The notes beneath the pieces were generated by a model, which saw only the letters and a list, made by a program, of their open reading frames with translations, made no database searches and was not told the DNA's origin. DNA of 64,000 nt from contig NZ_JH976535.1 of NCBI RefSeq assembly GCF_000183545.2, positions 2,233,837-2,297,836 on the forward strand. Reading direction: 5' to 3'. Of this stretch, positions 23,094 through 32,407 are shown piece by piece; positions within the stretch are counted from its first letter, which is position 1, and the number at the start of each line of letters is the position of its first letter. Source of the stretch: Thermaerobacter subterraneus DSM 13965 (GTDB lineage Bacteria; Bacillota; Sulfobacillia; Thermaerobacterales; Thermaerobacteraceae). A program made the translations under genes and the position numbers.

Positions 23094-24086
23094 ATGCAAC
23101 GCGTGCAAGAAGTGGCAGGACGGGTGCTGGCCAGCGTGGAGCGGGCCATCGTGGGCAAGCGGGCCGAGATCCGCTACCTTATGGCCGCGCTGCTGGCCAA
23201 CCGTCACGTGCTGATCGAAGACGTCCCCGGCGTCGGCAAGACCACCATGGTCCGTGCCCTGGCCCGCTCCATTGATTGTACCTTCCGGCGCATCCAGTTC
23301 ACACCGGACCTGCTGCCCTCGGACATCACGGGCCTGGCCGTGTACGATCCGGCCACGCGCCAGTTCACCTTCCGGCCCGGGCCCATCCACAGCCAGGTGG
23401 TCCTGGCCGACGAGATCAACCGCACGTCGCCCAAGACCCAGTCGGCCCTGCTGGAGGCCATGGAGGAGGGCCAGGTCACGGTGGACGGGCAGACCTACCC
23501 CCTGCCCCGGCCCTTCTTCGTCCTGGCCACCCAGAACCCCATCGAGTACGAGGGCACCTTCCCCCTGCCGGAATCCCAGCTGGACCGGTTCGGACTGCGC
23601 ATTCGCCTGGGTTACCCGCACCCCGCGGAAGAACGGGCCATCCTGGACCTCCACCACGGCGGCCGCCCCGTGGACGGCCTGGAGCCGGTGACCACGGCGG
23701 AGGAGATCCTGGAACTGCAGCAGCTCATCACCCAGGTCCACGTGGACGACAGCGTCAAGGACTACCTGGTGCGGATCATCCAGGCCACCCGGGTCCACAG
23801 CGCCGTCTATCTGGGCGCCAGCCCCCGGGCCAGCCTGAGCCTGTACCGCCTGAGCCAGGCGCTGGCCGCCATCGACGGCCGCTCCTTCGTCCTTCCCGAT
23901 GACGTCAAGGAGCTGGCGCCGCTGGTGCTGGCCCACCGGCTGGTGCTGCAGCCCGAGGCGCGGTGGCAGGACGCCGATCCGGAGGCCGTGGTGCGGGAGG
24001 TGCTGGAGCACGTGCCGGCACCCGTCGAGCGCCGGGTGGAACACCGGCCGGGACGCCGGATCGGCGGGCTCCTGGGCCGGCTGTAG
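23094..24086 (+). CDS. MoxR-family AAA+ ATPase, 330 aa
   Basis: MoxR ATPases act as chaperone-like factors, typically next to DUF58 proteins. Walker A is DVPGVGKTT (about 43-51), Walker B VVLADEINRTSPKTQSALLE (about 105-124), and sensor motifs follow in FVLATQNPIEYEGTFPLPES and the GASPRA arginine region. The length is typical. ATG 23094 follows GAGGTGG. It opens a three-gene operon with the DUF58 and transglutaminase genes. Confidence 0.93.
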   Translation: MQRVQEVAGRVLASVERAIVGKRAEIRYLMAALLANRHVLIEDVPGVGKTTMVRALARSIDCTFRRIQFTPDLLPSDITGLAVYDPATRQFTFRPGPIHSQVVLADEINRTSPKTQSALLEAMEEGQVTVDGQTYPLPRPFFVLATQNPIEYEGTFPLPESQLDRFGLRIRLGYPHPAEERAILDLHHGGRPVDGLEPVTTAEEILELQQLITQVHVDDSVKDYLVRIIQATRVHSAVYLGASPRASLSLYRLSQALAAIDGRSFVLPDDVKELAPLVLAHRLVLQPEARWQDADPEAVVREVLEHVPAPVERRVEHRPGRRIGGLLGRL

Positions 24087-24134
24087 AAGGTTCGGGAAGG
24101 CGAGCCATCGGAGGCGAACCATGGGAGGCGAGCC

Positions 24135-26102
24135 ATGCGGCTGCAGAGCTGGGGCCTGCCCTTGTGGACGCTGGCGGCGCTGGTCTTTGCCCTGACCACC
24201 GGCGGGCCCGTACCCTGGTTCCTGTTCAAGTTCCTGCTGGCGCTGCACCTGCTGGGGGCCGGTTGGGCCTGGCTGCTGGCCCGCGGGCTGGACGTGCAGG
24301 CGCGCGTCGACCGGGGGCGGGCCGTGGCGGGCGAGCGGGTGGAACTTGAGGTCTTCGTGCACAACGAGTCCGTCCTGCCCGCACCGCGGCTGGTCATCGC
24401 CCTGCCCGCCTGGGACGAGCCGCTCCGGCCGGGCGGCTGGCGGCCGGGTCCGGAGGACGGCGACCCCCCGTCCGCGGCGGGCGCCGGTGGCAGGGGGCGC
24501 CCCAGCCCGTGGCCGGAACCCGGCCGGGTGTTCTACCGCAGTCTGGGACCCCTGGGGAACCTGCTGCACCGGGAAGCGGTGATCCTGCCGCGGCGCGGCC
24601 GGTATCGCCTGGGACCCGTGGTGGTCGAGGTGCAGGAGCCCCTGGGCCTATTCCGGCTGCGGCGGGCCGTGTTCGCCGAGCCGGCCCTGGTGGTGTACCC
24701 GCGGCCCGTGCCCGTAGACGGGCTGCCCATTCTTCCCCGCCAGCCCTTCGGGCGGCAGCGGGTGGACACCCGGGCCTGGCAGGATCCCTCCAGCCTGGCC
24801 GACGTCCGCCCCTTCCGGCCGGGAGACAACCCGAAGCACATCCACTGGAAGGTGTCGGCCCGCCTGGACGAGCTGCACGTCAAAGAGTTCGACCTGCGGG
24901 CGACCACGGATTGCTACCTGTTCCTCGACCTCCACGCCGGGGCCGGCCCCGAGGGCGACCCCTGGACGGGCGGCCGCCGGGTGTCACCGGATGAGCGGGC
25001 CGGCCCGGCGGGCCCGCCAAGCCCGGCGGGCCTGGGCGGCCCGCCGGCTGCCGGCATGGCGACGGCAGGGAAAGCCTTGAGGGGTGGGCCGGGGCGGGCA
25101 CCGGTGACGGGCCCGGGGGCGGCCGCAGCGGAGCCGCCCCGCACCGGGCCGGCCCCAGAGCCGCTCCCCCTGGACATCAGCGAGGGGGTGGCGGGCGTGG
25201 CCGCGGGGATCGCGGCCCTGGCCCTCCACCGCGAGCTGGTGGTGGCCGCGGCCGCCCATACCGGCCGGCCCCACCGGCTGGCGCCGGGCCGGGGACCGCA
25301 GCAGTACCGGCGCCTGCTGGAGTGGCTGGTCGACGTGAACCAGCCCGGCACCATGCCGCTGGCCGACTTCCTCGCCGCCCGGCGGAGCTGGCTGACCCCC
25401 CGGTCGGCGGTGCTGGTGGTCACGCCGCAGATGGACCGGCGCCTGGGCCGGGTGCTCGCCCAGTTGCGGAGCCAGGGCCATGCCGTCGCCGTGTGGTACC
25501 TGCACCAGGATGGGGGCACGGCGGCCGCGGTCACCGCCTCGGCCTCTGCCGCGGCCACCCGGGAAGGAATGCCGGCAACCGGGGGCGGCGGTGCCGGGTC
25601 GCCTGCCGCCGGCACGATCCGGGCGGCCAGCGGGAGCGGGGGCGAAGGTTCCGCCCCTTCCCGGCCCGATGCGAGCGGCGCCGCCGGGGTGAGCGCCGGG
25701 GCGAACACCGGCGCCAGCGCCAGTGCGGCAGGTGCTATCCCGGGGGTTGATCCCGCCCTGGTGCGCTGGCTGCTGTCGGAAGGGGTGGAGATCCACCCGG
25801 TGCCATGGCCGGAGCACCCCGGAGCGGATGCCGGGGCGGAGGGGCGCTCCCTCGCCGCCCCGGCGGGCCCGCCCGGAGCGGCCGGCGTGTCCGGACTCCG
25901 AAGGCCCCTTGCCCCGCCACCGGCTGGAGCCGGGCGCCGGGCGCCCCAGCACCCTGGCCCTGGCGGGCCCGGCCCGTCGGAGGCGGCCGTCCCCTGGCCG
26001 GGCACGCCGCCCGGCCGGGTTCGGCTGGGGGGAACCGGGCTCCGCCGGTCCGCGCAGGATGCTGCGGCCCCCGTCGCCCGCACCCGGGGGTGGTGGTCAT
26101 GA
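24135..26102 (+). CDS. DUF58 domain protein with long low-complexity tail, 655 aa
   Basis: Two N-terminal membrane helices (about residues 5-50) are followed by a beta-rich domain. The DUF58 signature RPFRPGDNPKHIHWKVSARL, then ELHVKEFD, lies near 225-255. A vWA-like fold follows, interrupted by Gly/Ala/Pro-rich inserts. The last third is extended and low in complexity, making this protein about 200 residues longer than most DUF58 proteins. Such proteins work with MoxR ATPases in envelope-related processes, details unknown. ATG 24135 is used; the stop overlaps the next start as ATGA. Confidence 0.85.
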   Translation: MRLQSWGLPLWTLAALVFALTTGGPVPWFLFKFLLALHLLGAGWAWLLARGLDVQARVDRGRAVAGERVELEVFVHNESVLPAPRLVIALPAWDEPLRPGGWRPGPEDGDPPSAAGAGGRGRPSPWPEPGRVFYRSLGPLGNLLHREAVILPRRGRYRLGPVVVEVQEPLGLFRLRRAVFAEPALVVYPRPVPVDGLPILPRQPFGRQRVDTRAWQDPSSLADVRPFRPGDNPKHIHWKVSARLDELHVKEFDLRATTDCYLFLDLHAGAGPEGDPWTGGRRVSPDERAGPAGPPSPAGLGGPPAAGMATAGKALRGGPGRAPVTGPGAAAAEPPRTGPAPEPLPLDISEGVAGVAAGIAALALHRELVVAAAAHTGRPHRLAPGRGPQQYRRLLEWLVDVNQPGTMPLADFLAARRSWLTPRSAVLVVTPQMDRRLGRVLAQLRSQGHAVAVWYLHQDGGTAAAVTASASAAATREGMPATGGGGAGSPAAGTIRAASGSGGEGSAPSRPDASGAAGVSAGANTGASASAAGAIPGVDPALVRWLLSEGVEIHPVPWPEHPGADAGAEGRSLAAPAGPPGAAGVSGLRRPLAPPPAGAGRRAPQHPGPGGPGPSEAAVPWPGTPPGRVRLGGTGLRRSAQDAAAPVARTRGWWS

Positions 26103-28729
26103 GGCGCAGGCCCGCCGGTCCCGGGCCGGCCCGGGTACCGGTGCTCAGCCCGTGGTATGCCCTCCTGGTGGCCACGGGCGTGGCCAGCACCCTGGCCCTG
26201 GTGCGAGGCCTGATGCCTTTCCTCGGCTGGCCGCCGGGCCAGCCCGAGCCCGTGAGCCTGGTCCTGGCCCTGGCAGCCTTGCTGTGGGCGCCCCTCACCT
26301 TCCCCTGGCTCCTCCTCGGCCTGGCGGGAGGTGCAGCCGCATGGGTGGGCTGGCTGGCCCTGCGCCATCCCGAGCGGCTGGCCACCTTCCTGGACGGGGA
26401 AGTCTCCGGGCTGGGTGCAGGCATGGCCGCCCGCTGGGCACCGGTTCTTCAGGACCTGTGGCTCGGGGCCTACGAGCAGTTGCCCTCCGATCTCCTGCGG
26501 AGCGGAACCGCCCTGGTGGCCGGGGTCCACCTGGGCCTGGTCTTCCTGGCCGCCCGGCGGCCCGGCCTCGCCCTGGTCCCGCCGGTAGCGGGCGGCCTCC
26601 TGCTCCTCCTGGCCTGGTTCTACGGCGACCTCCCCCGCCCGGAAGGGCCGCTGCTGGCCTACCTGTGCCTGGCTTTCACCTTCGTGGCCCTGGCGCGGGG
26701 CGCCAGCGCCGGGCCGGGCCGGCGGGCGGTGCCGGGCCATCTGGTTCTTCCCGTGGCGGTCCAGGCCCTGGCGGTGATCCTGGTGGCGGCCCTGCTGGCC
26801 GGTGCCGCCCCCTTCCTGGACGAACCCGCCGCCGACTGGGTCGCCGTCACCAGCGTGGCCAACCGGCTGCTGCCCTTCACCGTGGCCGACCGGACCGGCG
26901 GCTGGGGTGCCGTCCCCGGTGCGGCGGGCCGGCTGACCGCCGCTTCCCGCCAGTTCCTGGGCGGGCCCTTCTTCCCCGACCCGACGCCGCTGCTGGAGGT
27001 TCGCCTGGCGGGGGAGGACATCCCGGCCACGGTCTACTTGCGCGGCCCGGTGCGGGTAGCCTACGACGGCCGCTCCTGGGGCCCGCCGGTGGACGTGGCC
27101 TGGGCCAGCCGGCAGGGCCTGTCCGGCTGGCTGGCGGGGGGCGGCCCCGGCGGCGACGCCTCGTACCATGTCAACGGTTACGGCGACCCCGGGGCCCCGC
27201 TGCCGGTGCTGCGGGATGCCCGGACCCTGGAGCAGGAGATCGTGCCGCAGGTGCCGGTTCACCCGTACCTCTACGGCGCCTTCGAGGTCCGGGAGGTCGA
27301 CGGCCGGCCGCCCCTGGTCGAACGTCCGCAGCCGGGGATCCACTACGACCCCGGCCGGGAGAACCCGGTGATGCGCACCGCCGACAGCGCCCTGATGGTC
27401 CTCCACCCCGTGGAGCAGCCCTACACCGTCCGGTCGCTGGTGCCGCGGGTCGACCCGGCCGCGGCCCGCCAGGCGGCCGCGCGGGCGGAGGCCCTCAATC
27501 CCCGCTGGCGGGACGACCCCGCTCTGGGGGTGTACCTGCAGCTGCCGGAGGATCTTCCCCAGCGGGTGCGGGATCTGGCCGCCCGGCTGACGGCCGGCCA
27601 GGACAACGCCTACGACCAGGCCCGGGCCATCGAGCGCTACCTGCGCGGCTTCCGCTACGACCCCAACATGCCCTTCATGCCCCGGGACCGGGATTTCGTC
27701 GACTTCTTCCTCTTCGACCTGCAGCGGGGGTACTGCGTCGCCTTCGCCTCGGCTGCGGTGGTGCTGCTGCGCAGCGCCGGGCTTCCTGCCCGGTGGGTGG
27801 AGGGCTTTGTGATCCCCACGGGAGGGCGGCCGGGAACCTACCCCGTCACCTACGCCCAGGCCCACGCCTGGCCGGAGGTGCTGATCCCCGGTTACGGCTG
27901 GATCCCCCTGGAGCCCACGCCGGCCTACCCTGAAGGCCCGCTGCTGCCCGCTTCGACCGGGGAAGACGCCGGGACCGGCGGGGACGGGGAAGCCACCGGC
28001 CCTGACCTGCCGCTGCCCACCCGGCGACCCCAACCCGTGGAGGACCCGGCGGAGCCTGCCCCGGCACCGGGTGACCGGAGGGACGGTGCCGGAACCGGTG
28101 CCCGCCAGGGAGCATCCTGGGGATGGGCGGCAGGGCTCGCCCTGGGGGGGCTTCTGGCCGGCGGTGCGGCCACCGCCGTGCTCTGGCGCCGGCGCCGCCG
28201 GGGGCTTCCGCCCGACCCGGCCCGGGCGGCGCGGACCGTGTTCGTCCGGGTGGAGCGGTGGCTGGATCGCCTGGGCTACGGGCGGCCTCCGGCCATGACG
28301 GCACGGGAGTACGCCGGCTGGCTCCAGGGGCGCCTGCCCCAGCTGGCGCCGACCTGGGAGCGGCTGGCCACCCTCTACGAGAGCGCCCGGTATGCGCCGG
28401 ACCCCGCCGCCCTGCCCGGCGAGGCGGTGCGGGACGTCGCCCGCACCTTGCGCCGCGATCTGGAACGCCACTTCGGCTGGCGGTTCCGATGGGTGTTGCT
28501 GGTGCCGGATACCGCCGCCCTGGCCCAGGCCGCGGCACGCCGGCTCGGGAGATGGGGCACCGCCCTGGCGACGGCGGTGAAACCGCGGCTTCCCCGGAGG
28601 GCACGCCTGCTGACGGCCGGCTCCCATGCCGGTTCCGGCCGTCCGGCGGGTCCCGGCCCCCGTCACCGGGTTGGCCCCCGACGGGCGGCGGTTTCCGAAC
28701 GGTTAACCGGGGCGGACCGGAAAAGTTAA
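26099..28729 (+). CDS. Membrane transglutaminase-like protein (TgpA type), 876 aa
   Basis: About five or six membrane helices occupy residues 15-240, followed by an extracellular segment. The transglutaminase/protease-like core has the nucleophile Cys546 in QRGYCVAFASAAVVLLR, His589 in YAQAHAWPEV and the downstream GWIPLEPTP. Another membrane helix (about 680-700) precedes a C-terminal DUF4129-like cytoplasmic domain with REYAGWLQGRLPQL and YESARYAPDP. The gene overlaps DUF58 by 4 nt. The MoxR-DUF58-transglutaminase trio is a well-known conserved cluster; the substrate is unknown. Confidence 0.9.
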   Translation: MRRRPAGPGPARVPVLSPWYALLVATGVASTLALVRGLMPFLGWPPGQPEPVSLVLALAALLWAPLTFPWLLLGLAGGAAAWVGWLALRHPERLATFLDGEVSGLGAGMAARWAPVLQDLWLGAYEQLPSDLLRSGTALVAGVHLGLVFLAARRPGLALVPPVAGGLLLLLAWFYGDLPRPEGPLLAYLCLAFTFVALARGASAGPGRRAVPGHLVLPVAVQALAVILVAALLAGAAPFLDEPAADWVAVTSVANRLLPFTVADRTGGWGAVPGAAGRLTAASRQFLGGPFFPDPTPLLEVRLAGEDIPATVYLRGPVRVAYDGRSWGPPVDVAWASRQGLSGWLAGGGPGGDASYHVNGYGDPGAPLPVLRDARTLEQEIVPQVPVHPYLYGAFEVREVDGRPPLVERPQPGIHYDPGRENPVMRTADSALMVLHPVEQPYTVRSLVPRVDPAAARQAAARAEALNPRWRDDPALGVYLQLPEDLPQRVRDLAARLTAGQDNAYDQARAIERYLRGFRYDPNMPFMPRDRDFVDFFLFDLQRGYCVAFASAAVVLLRSAGLPARWVEGFVIPTGGRPGTYPVTYAQAHAWPEVLIPGYGWIPLEPTPAYPEGPLLPASTGEDAGTGGDGEATGPDLPLPTRRPQPVEDPAEPAPAPGDRRDGAGTGARQGASWGWAAGLALGGLLAGGAATAVLWRRRRRGLPPDPARAARTVFVRVERWLDRLGYGRPPAMTAREYAGWLQGRLPQLAPTWERLATLYESARYAPDPAALPGEAVRDVARTLRRDLERHFGWRFRWVLLVPDTAALAQAAARRLGRWGTALATAVKPRLPRRARLLTAGSHAGSGRPAGPGPRHRVGPRRAAVSERLTGADRKS

Positions 28730-28881
28730 CGATAACTGGACAGAATCGGGTTCATGGGCCACAATCGTCCGTGGATTCCACCGCTGGCGGATCGGTCCCA
28801 CGGGGACCGGGAACCGGGGCGGCCCGCGTCCCGCGGCCGGCAACCGGTGACCGGCTCCCCCGGCCCGGAGGAGCGTGAACC

Positions 28882-29535
28882 ATGCACGGCGACGACACGG
28901 GCGGCGTCACGGGCGGCATGCCGCCCGCGGCCCCGCGCAAGGCCCGGATCGACCGGATCCTTTTCTCCCAGGAGGCCATCGCCCGCAAGGTGCGGGAGCT
29001 GGCGGAACGGATACGCCACGACTACGGGACTGCCGGGCGGGCGGCCCCAGGCCCGGTCCTTGAGGGGGCGGCCGGTGGCCATGGCGGCCTTCCCACCCTG
29101 ACGGTGGTGGGGATCCTCAAAGGGGCCTTCGTCTTCACCGCCGATCTGGTCCGGGCCCTGGGTGAACAGGGGGTCCCGCTGCAGGTCGACTTCATGGCCG
29201 TCTCCAGCTACGGCTCGGCCACCCAGACGTCGGGCATCATCCGCATCCTGAAGGACCTGGACCGGCCCATCCGGGGTCAGCACGTGCTGCTCATCGAGGA
29301 CATCGTGGACACGGGCCTGACCCTGCGCTACCTGCGGGAACACCTGCTGGCCCAGGATCCCGCTTCCCTGAGAGCGTGCGTCCTGCTGGACAAGCCCGAG
29401 CGGCGGGTGGTGGACGTGCCCGTGGAGTACGTGGGCTTCACCATCCCCGACGAGTTCGTGGTGGGCTACGGCATCGACTACGCCGAGCAGTTCCGGTACC
29501 TGCCCTACATCGCGTGCGTGCGGCTGGAGGACTGA
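28882..29535 (+). CDS. hpt: Hypoxanthine phosphoribosyltransferase, 217 aa
   Basis: The enzyme salvages hypoxanthine and guanine with PRPP to IMP and GMP. The PRPP-binding motif HVLLIEDIVDTGLTL is near residues 134-148. The flexible-loop MAVSSYGSATQTSG and the purine-binding end VVGYGIDYAEQFRYLPYIA are conserved. It is longer than the usual 180 aa, because of an N-terminal extension of about 20 residues and a Gly/Pro insert (about 50-70) within the first helix-strand region. ATG 28882 has GGAGGAG upstream. Confidence 0.95.
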   Translation: MHGDDTGGVTGGMPPAAPRKARIDRILFSQEAIARKVRELAERIRHDYGTAGRAAPGPVLEGAAGGHGGLPTLTVVGILKGAFVFTADLVRALGEQGVPLQVDFMAVSSYGSATQTSGIIRILKDLDRPIRGQHVLLIEDIVDTGLTLRYLREHLLAQDPASLRACVLLDKPERRVVDVPVEYVGFTIPDEFVVGYGIDYAEQFRYLPYIACVRLED

Positions 29536-29649
29536 CGTGGGGTCAACGGCGGGCCGCCGGCGCCCAGGCTGCCCCAGTAAAAGGAAACCGCCCCCCTGGC
29601 CCCGAAGTCTATACTGGCAAAGCCCGATTACCGGAAAGGGGGCGATGCC

Positions 29650-29883
29650 GTGTTCCGTCGCGGCCAGTGGGTGCGCCACCGCCGGTCCGGTGAGCTGGGG
29701 ATCATCGTCCGGCTCCGCAGTTCCCGCCAATCCATCCGCGTACGCTGGCAATCCGGTCACGAGCAAGAATGCACATCCGATGACGTCGAACCCTGGGATC
29801 CCCCGCCGGGGGTCGATCCCGCCCGGTTCCTGGCCTCCAGTGGCAACGGTGCCGCCGGCCGGCGCAGCGCCTCGGGCGAGTAG
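29650..29883 (+). CDS. Small basic protein with SH3/KOW-like strand pattern, 77 aa
   Basis: No family is recognised. The first 50 residues, FRRGQWVRHRRSGELGIIVR then SIRVRWQSGHEQECTSDDV, read as a small beta barrel of the SH3/KOW type that often binds RNA, DNA or protein. The tail is low in complexity. GTG 29650 has GGAAAGGGGG upstream. Confidence 0.65.
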   Translation: MFRRGQWVRHRRSGELGIIVRLRSSRQSIRVRWQSGHEQECTSDDVEPWDPPPGVDPARFLASSGNGAAGRRSASGE

Positions 29884-30085
29884 CCCCGAGGCCACCGGCT
29901 TGCGGAGAACCCTCCCTGGACGGGCTACCCGGTGGGGCGGTGCCGTCCGGGCGGCGAACCCCGCACAATGGTGCCCGCAGGGCTGCCGCCCTTGCAGCGG
30001 CAGGCCGCTTCCCCGCCGGAGAGAAGGCATGCCGGCCGTCCGCGGACTCGCACCAGGGACCGTTCCGGGACGAACCCGGCCCCGC

Positions 30086-30112
30086 GGCGCGGCCCCGAGA
30101 GGGGGCCGCGCC
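30086..30112 (+). terminator. Probable terminator hairpin
   Basis: An 11-bp stem GGCGCGGCCCC (30086-30096) with GGGGCCGCGCC (30102-30112) and GAGAG loop is followed by GCCTTTAT. The T-run is weak. It lies between the 77-aa gene and the DUF2600 gene; no other feature was found in 29884-30181. Confidence 0.5.
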
Positions 30113-30181
30113 GCCTTTATCCCTTCCCTGCCCCTTTCTCCCGGGACGCGGGGCAGGCCAACAACGGGGCATGTTAATTCC

Positions 30182-31498
30182 GTGGACACGTGCACGGGCA
30201 CGCCGCAGGATACCCCTCAGGCCGGGGCCGGCGGGCGCACCCCGGCCCTCGGGCCGGTGGGACGCTTCGCCGGGGAGGCGGCGCTCCTGGCCGTCTACGT
30301 GGGCGCCGTCCTGCCGGTGGTCGACCGGCTCCTCCAGCGCTGGCAGGAGCGGGCAAGCCGCATCCCGGACCCCGAGCTGCGCCGCCAGGCCCTGGCCAGC
30401 CTGCGGGCCAAGCGCTTCCACTGCCAGGGTGGGGCGGTCTTCGCCGCCGCGGTGCCTGCGGACCGGCGGCCGTTGCTGCTTGAGGCTGTGGTCGCCCTGC
30501 AAACCATCAGCGACTACCTGGACAACCTCTGCGACCGCAGCGACAGCCTGGACCCGGCAGACTACCGGGAGCTGCATCAGGCCATGCTGGACGCCGTGGC
30601 GGTGCCCGGCAGGTCCCTGCCGGCAGGCCCCCGGGAGTCCCGGCGCGGCGAAGACGGCATGCCCCTGCCCGGCGAGCCGTTGCCAGGCGGTCCCCCGCCC
30701 GCCCGGACCTTGCCCGGCGGGCCCGACGGGCCCGGGCCCCGGGCGGTCCCGGAAGCCCCGCCCCGCTGGGCCGGACCTGCCCGCGACGGCGGGTCTTACT
30801 ACCGCCTTCACCCCCACCGGGACGACGGCGGCTACCTGGAGTCCCTTGTGGCGGCCTGCCAGCAGGCCCTGGCCCGCTTCCCTGGCTACCCGCAGGTGGC
30901 GGGGACGGTCCGGCGGCTGGTGTCCCTGTACAGCGACCTGCAGGTGAACAAGCACGGGGACCGGGAAGGGCGCCTGGCCCGCCTGCAATCCTGGTACCGC
31001 CGGGAGGCGGGGCCGTGGCAGGGACGGCTGGCCTGGTGGGAGTTCGCCGCCGCCTGCGGCTCGACCCTGGGGGTCTTCGCCCTCTTCCGGGAAGCCCTGC
31101 TGGCTGCGGAGCCGTCCCCGGCCCGGATCAGGGCCCTGGCCGGCGCCTATTTCCCCTGGATCGGCGGGCTGCACATCCTGCTGGATTACCTCATCGACCA
31201 GGCGGAGGACCGGGCGGGAGGCGACCTCAATCTGGTCCGGCCTTACGGCGACCCCCAGCGGGCTGCGGCCGGTCTCGCCGCCTTCGCCCGCCAGGCAGCC
31301 CGGCAGGCGGAACGCCTGCCCGAGGCCGCCCTGCACCGGCTGGTGGTCGACGGCCTGCTGGGCCTGTACCTGACGGACCCCAAGGTGGCGAGCCAGGGAC
31401 TGGAACCCGTGGCCCGGCAGCTGGTGGCGGCCGGCGGGCCCGGCGCCCGCCTGTGCCGGGCGGCCAGCCGGTTCGTCCGGCGGTGGCGGCGCCTGTGA
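30182..31498 (+). CDS. DUF2600 family protein (YtpB-like terpene synthase), 438 aa
   Basis: YtpB of Bacillus is a tetraprenyl-beta-curcumene synthase making C35 sporulenes. This protein has the family Asp-rich motifs, TISDYLDNLCDRSDSLD (about residues 108-124) and ILLDYLIDQAED (about 334-345). It also has YSDLQVNKHGDRE and the C-terminal VARQLVA region. A Gly/Pro-rich insert of about 55 residues separates the two halves. The start is uncertain: GTG 30182 is used but has no strong ribosome binding site. Substrate chain length cannot be judged from sequence alone. Confidence 0.8.
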   Translation: MDTCTGTPQDTPQAGAGGRTPALGPVGRFAGEAALLAVYVGAVLPVVDRLLQRWQERASRIPDPELRRQALASLRAKRFHCQGGAVFAAAVPADRRPLLLEAVVALQTISDYLDNLCDRSDSLDPADYRELHQAMLDAVAVPGRSLPAGPRESRRGEDGMPLPGEPLPGGPPPARTLPGGPDGPGPRAVPEAPPRWAGPARDGGSYYRLHPHRDDGGYLESLVAACQQALARFPGYPQVAGTVRRLVSLYSDLQVNKHGDREGRLARLQSWYRREAGPWQGRLAWWEFAAACGSTLGVFALFREALLAAEPSPARIRALAGAYFPWIGGLHILLDYLIDQAEDRAGGDLNLVRPYGDPQRAAAGLAAFARQAARQAERLPEAALHRLVVDGLLGLYLTDPKVASQGLEPVARQLVAAGGPGARLCRAASRFVRRWRRL

Positions 31499-31738
31499 AG
31501 GCCAGACGTTGCCCGGCGGGGGCCGGAGGCGGGGCAGGCAGCCGGGCAGGCGACGGGGGTGGGCGGGCTGGGTAGCGGCAGGGGCGGGCTGCGTGGCAGC
31601 CGCGTGCCAGGCGCCGGCGTCAAGCCCATCTTCATCACGCCAGCTCAGTGAAGTTGCCAAGCGAGCCGGCGGCCACGAGACGGCACCCTTCGGCGGGCGG
31701 GGTGCCAGTCCGGCTCTCCGAGCCGGCCGGGTTACAGC

Positions 31739-32185
31739 CTAGCTCGCCCCCTCCGCATCACCGCCCTCGAAGAGCAGCCGGGCGCAGTACTCGATGATCT
31801 CCCGCCGGCGCACGATGCCGATGAACAGGCCGCGGTCGTCCACCACCGGAACGAAACTCTGGGCTGCCGCCAGCCGGATCAAATCGGCCACCTCGGCGTA
31901 GATGGAGACGGGCTCATAGCGGAAACGGCGCGGCACCTCGGCCACCAGGATGCGCTCCGCCCGGTCGAAGGAGAAGTTCCGGGCGCCCTTGATGTACCAG
32001 AGCAGGTCGCCTTCCGTCAGGGTGCCGGCGTAGCGTCCTTCGTCGTCGACCAGGGGGACTGCCGTGTAGCGATGGTGCTCCATCCGCTCCATGGCCTGGC
32101 GCAGGGTGTTACGGGGGCTGAGCCAGACCACGTCGGACTTGGGCAGGAGGAAGAAGGCCACGTTCACGGCCATCACCGCTTTCAT
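31739..32185 (-). CDS. CBS-domain pair protein (CbpB/YkuL-like), 148 aa
   Basis: Two CBS motifs form a Bateman module: LSPRNTLRQAMERMEHHRYT with VPLVDDEGRYAGTLTEGDLL, and VSIYAEVADLIRLAAAQSFV with VPVVDDRGLFIGIVRRREI. The opening NVAFFLLPKSDVVWL is typical of the small cytosolic CBS proteins of spore-formers, some of which bind c-di-AMP or AMP. ATG 32185 is used, without a strong ribosome binding site; an ATG four codons later is also possible. It is convergent with the DUF2600 gene. Confidence 0.88.
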   Translation of the reverse strand: MKAVMAVNVAFFLLPKSDVVWLSPRNTLRQAMERMEHHRYTAVPLVDDEGRYAGTLTEGDLLWYIKGARNFSFDRAERILVAEVPRRFRYEPVSIYAEVADLIRLAAAQSFVPVVDDRGLFIGIVRRREIIEYCARLLFEGGDAEGAS

Positions 32186-32407
32186 CTTACGCCAGCTGCG
32201 GCCGGCCAGCATGGATGGGGGTACGCCCCGGCCCGGACCGGCCGTGTCACCCCGGCGCCGCTGCGCCCCGGCGCCGCTGCAGGCCGGGACCGCCCCGAAC
32301 CTCCCGGCGAGGCCCCCGGCGGCCGAGAAACGGGCTTGCGCGACGGGCCTGCCCAGCAGGCCGGACCGGCAGGATCCCGGGCCGGGGCCACGAATCACCA
32401 AGCCATC

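Noticed and set aside
24914-28666. A 1250-codon minus-strand open frame
   Set aside because: It is antisense to the DUF58 and transglutaminase genes, and its composition is Gly/Pro/Arg-rich with no domain.
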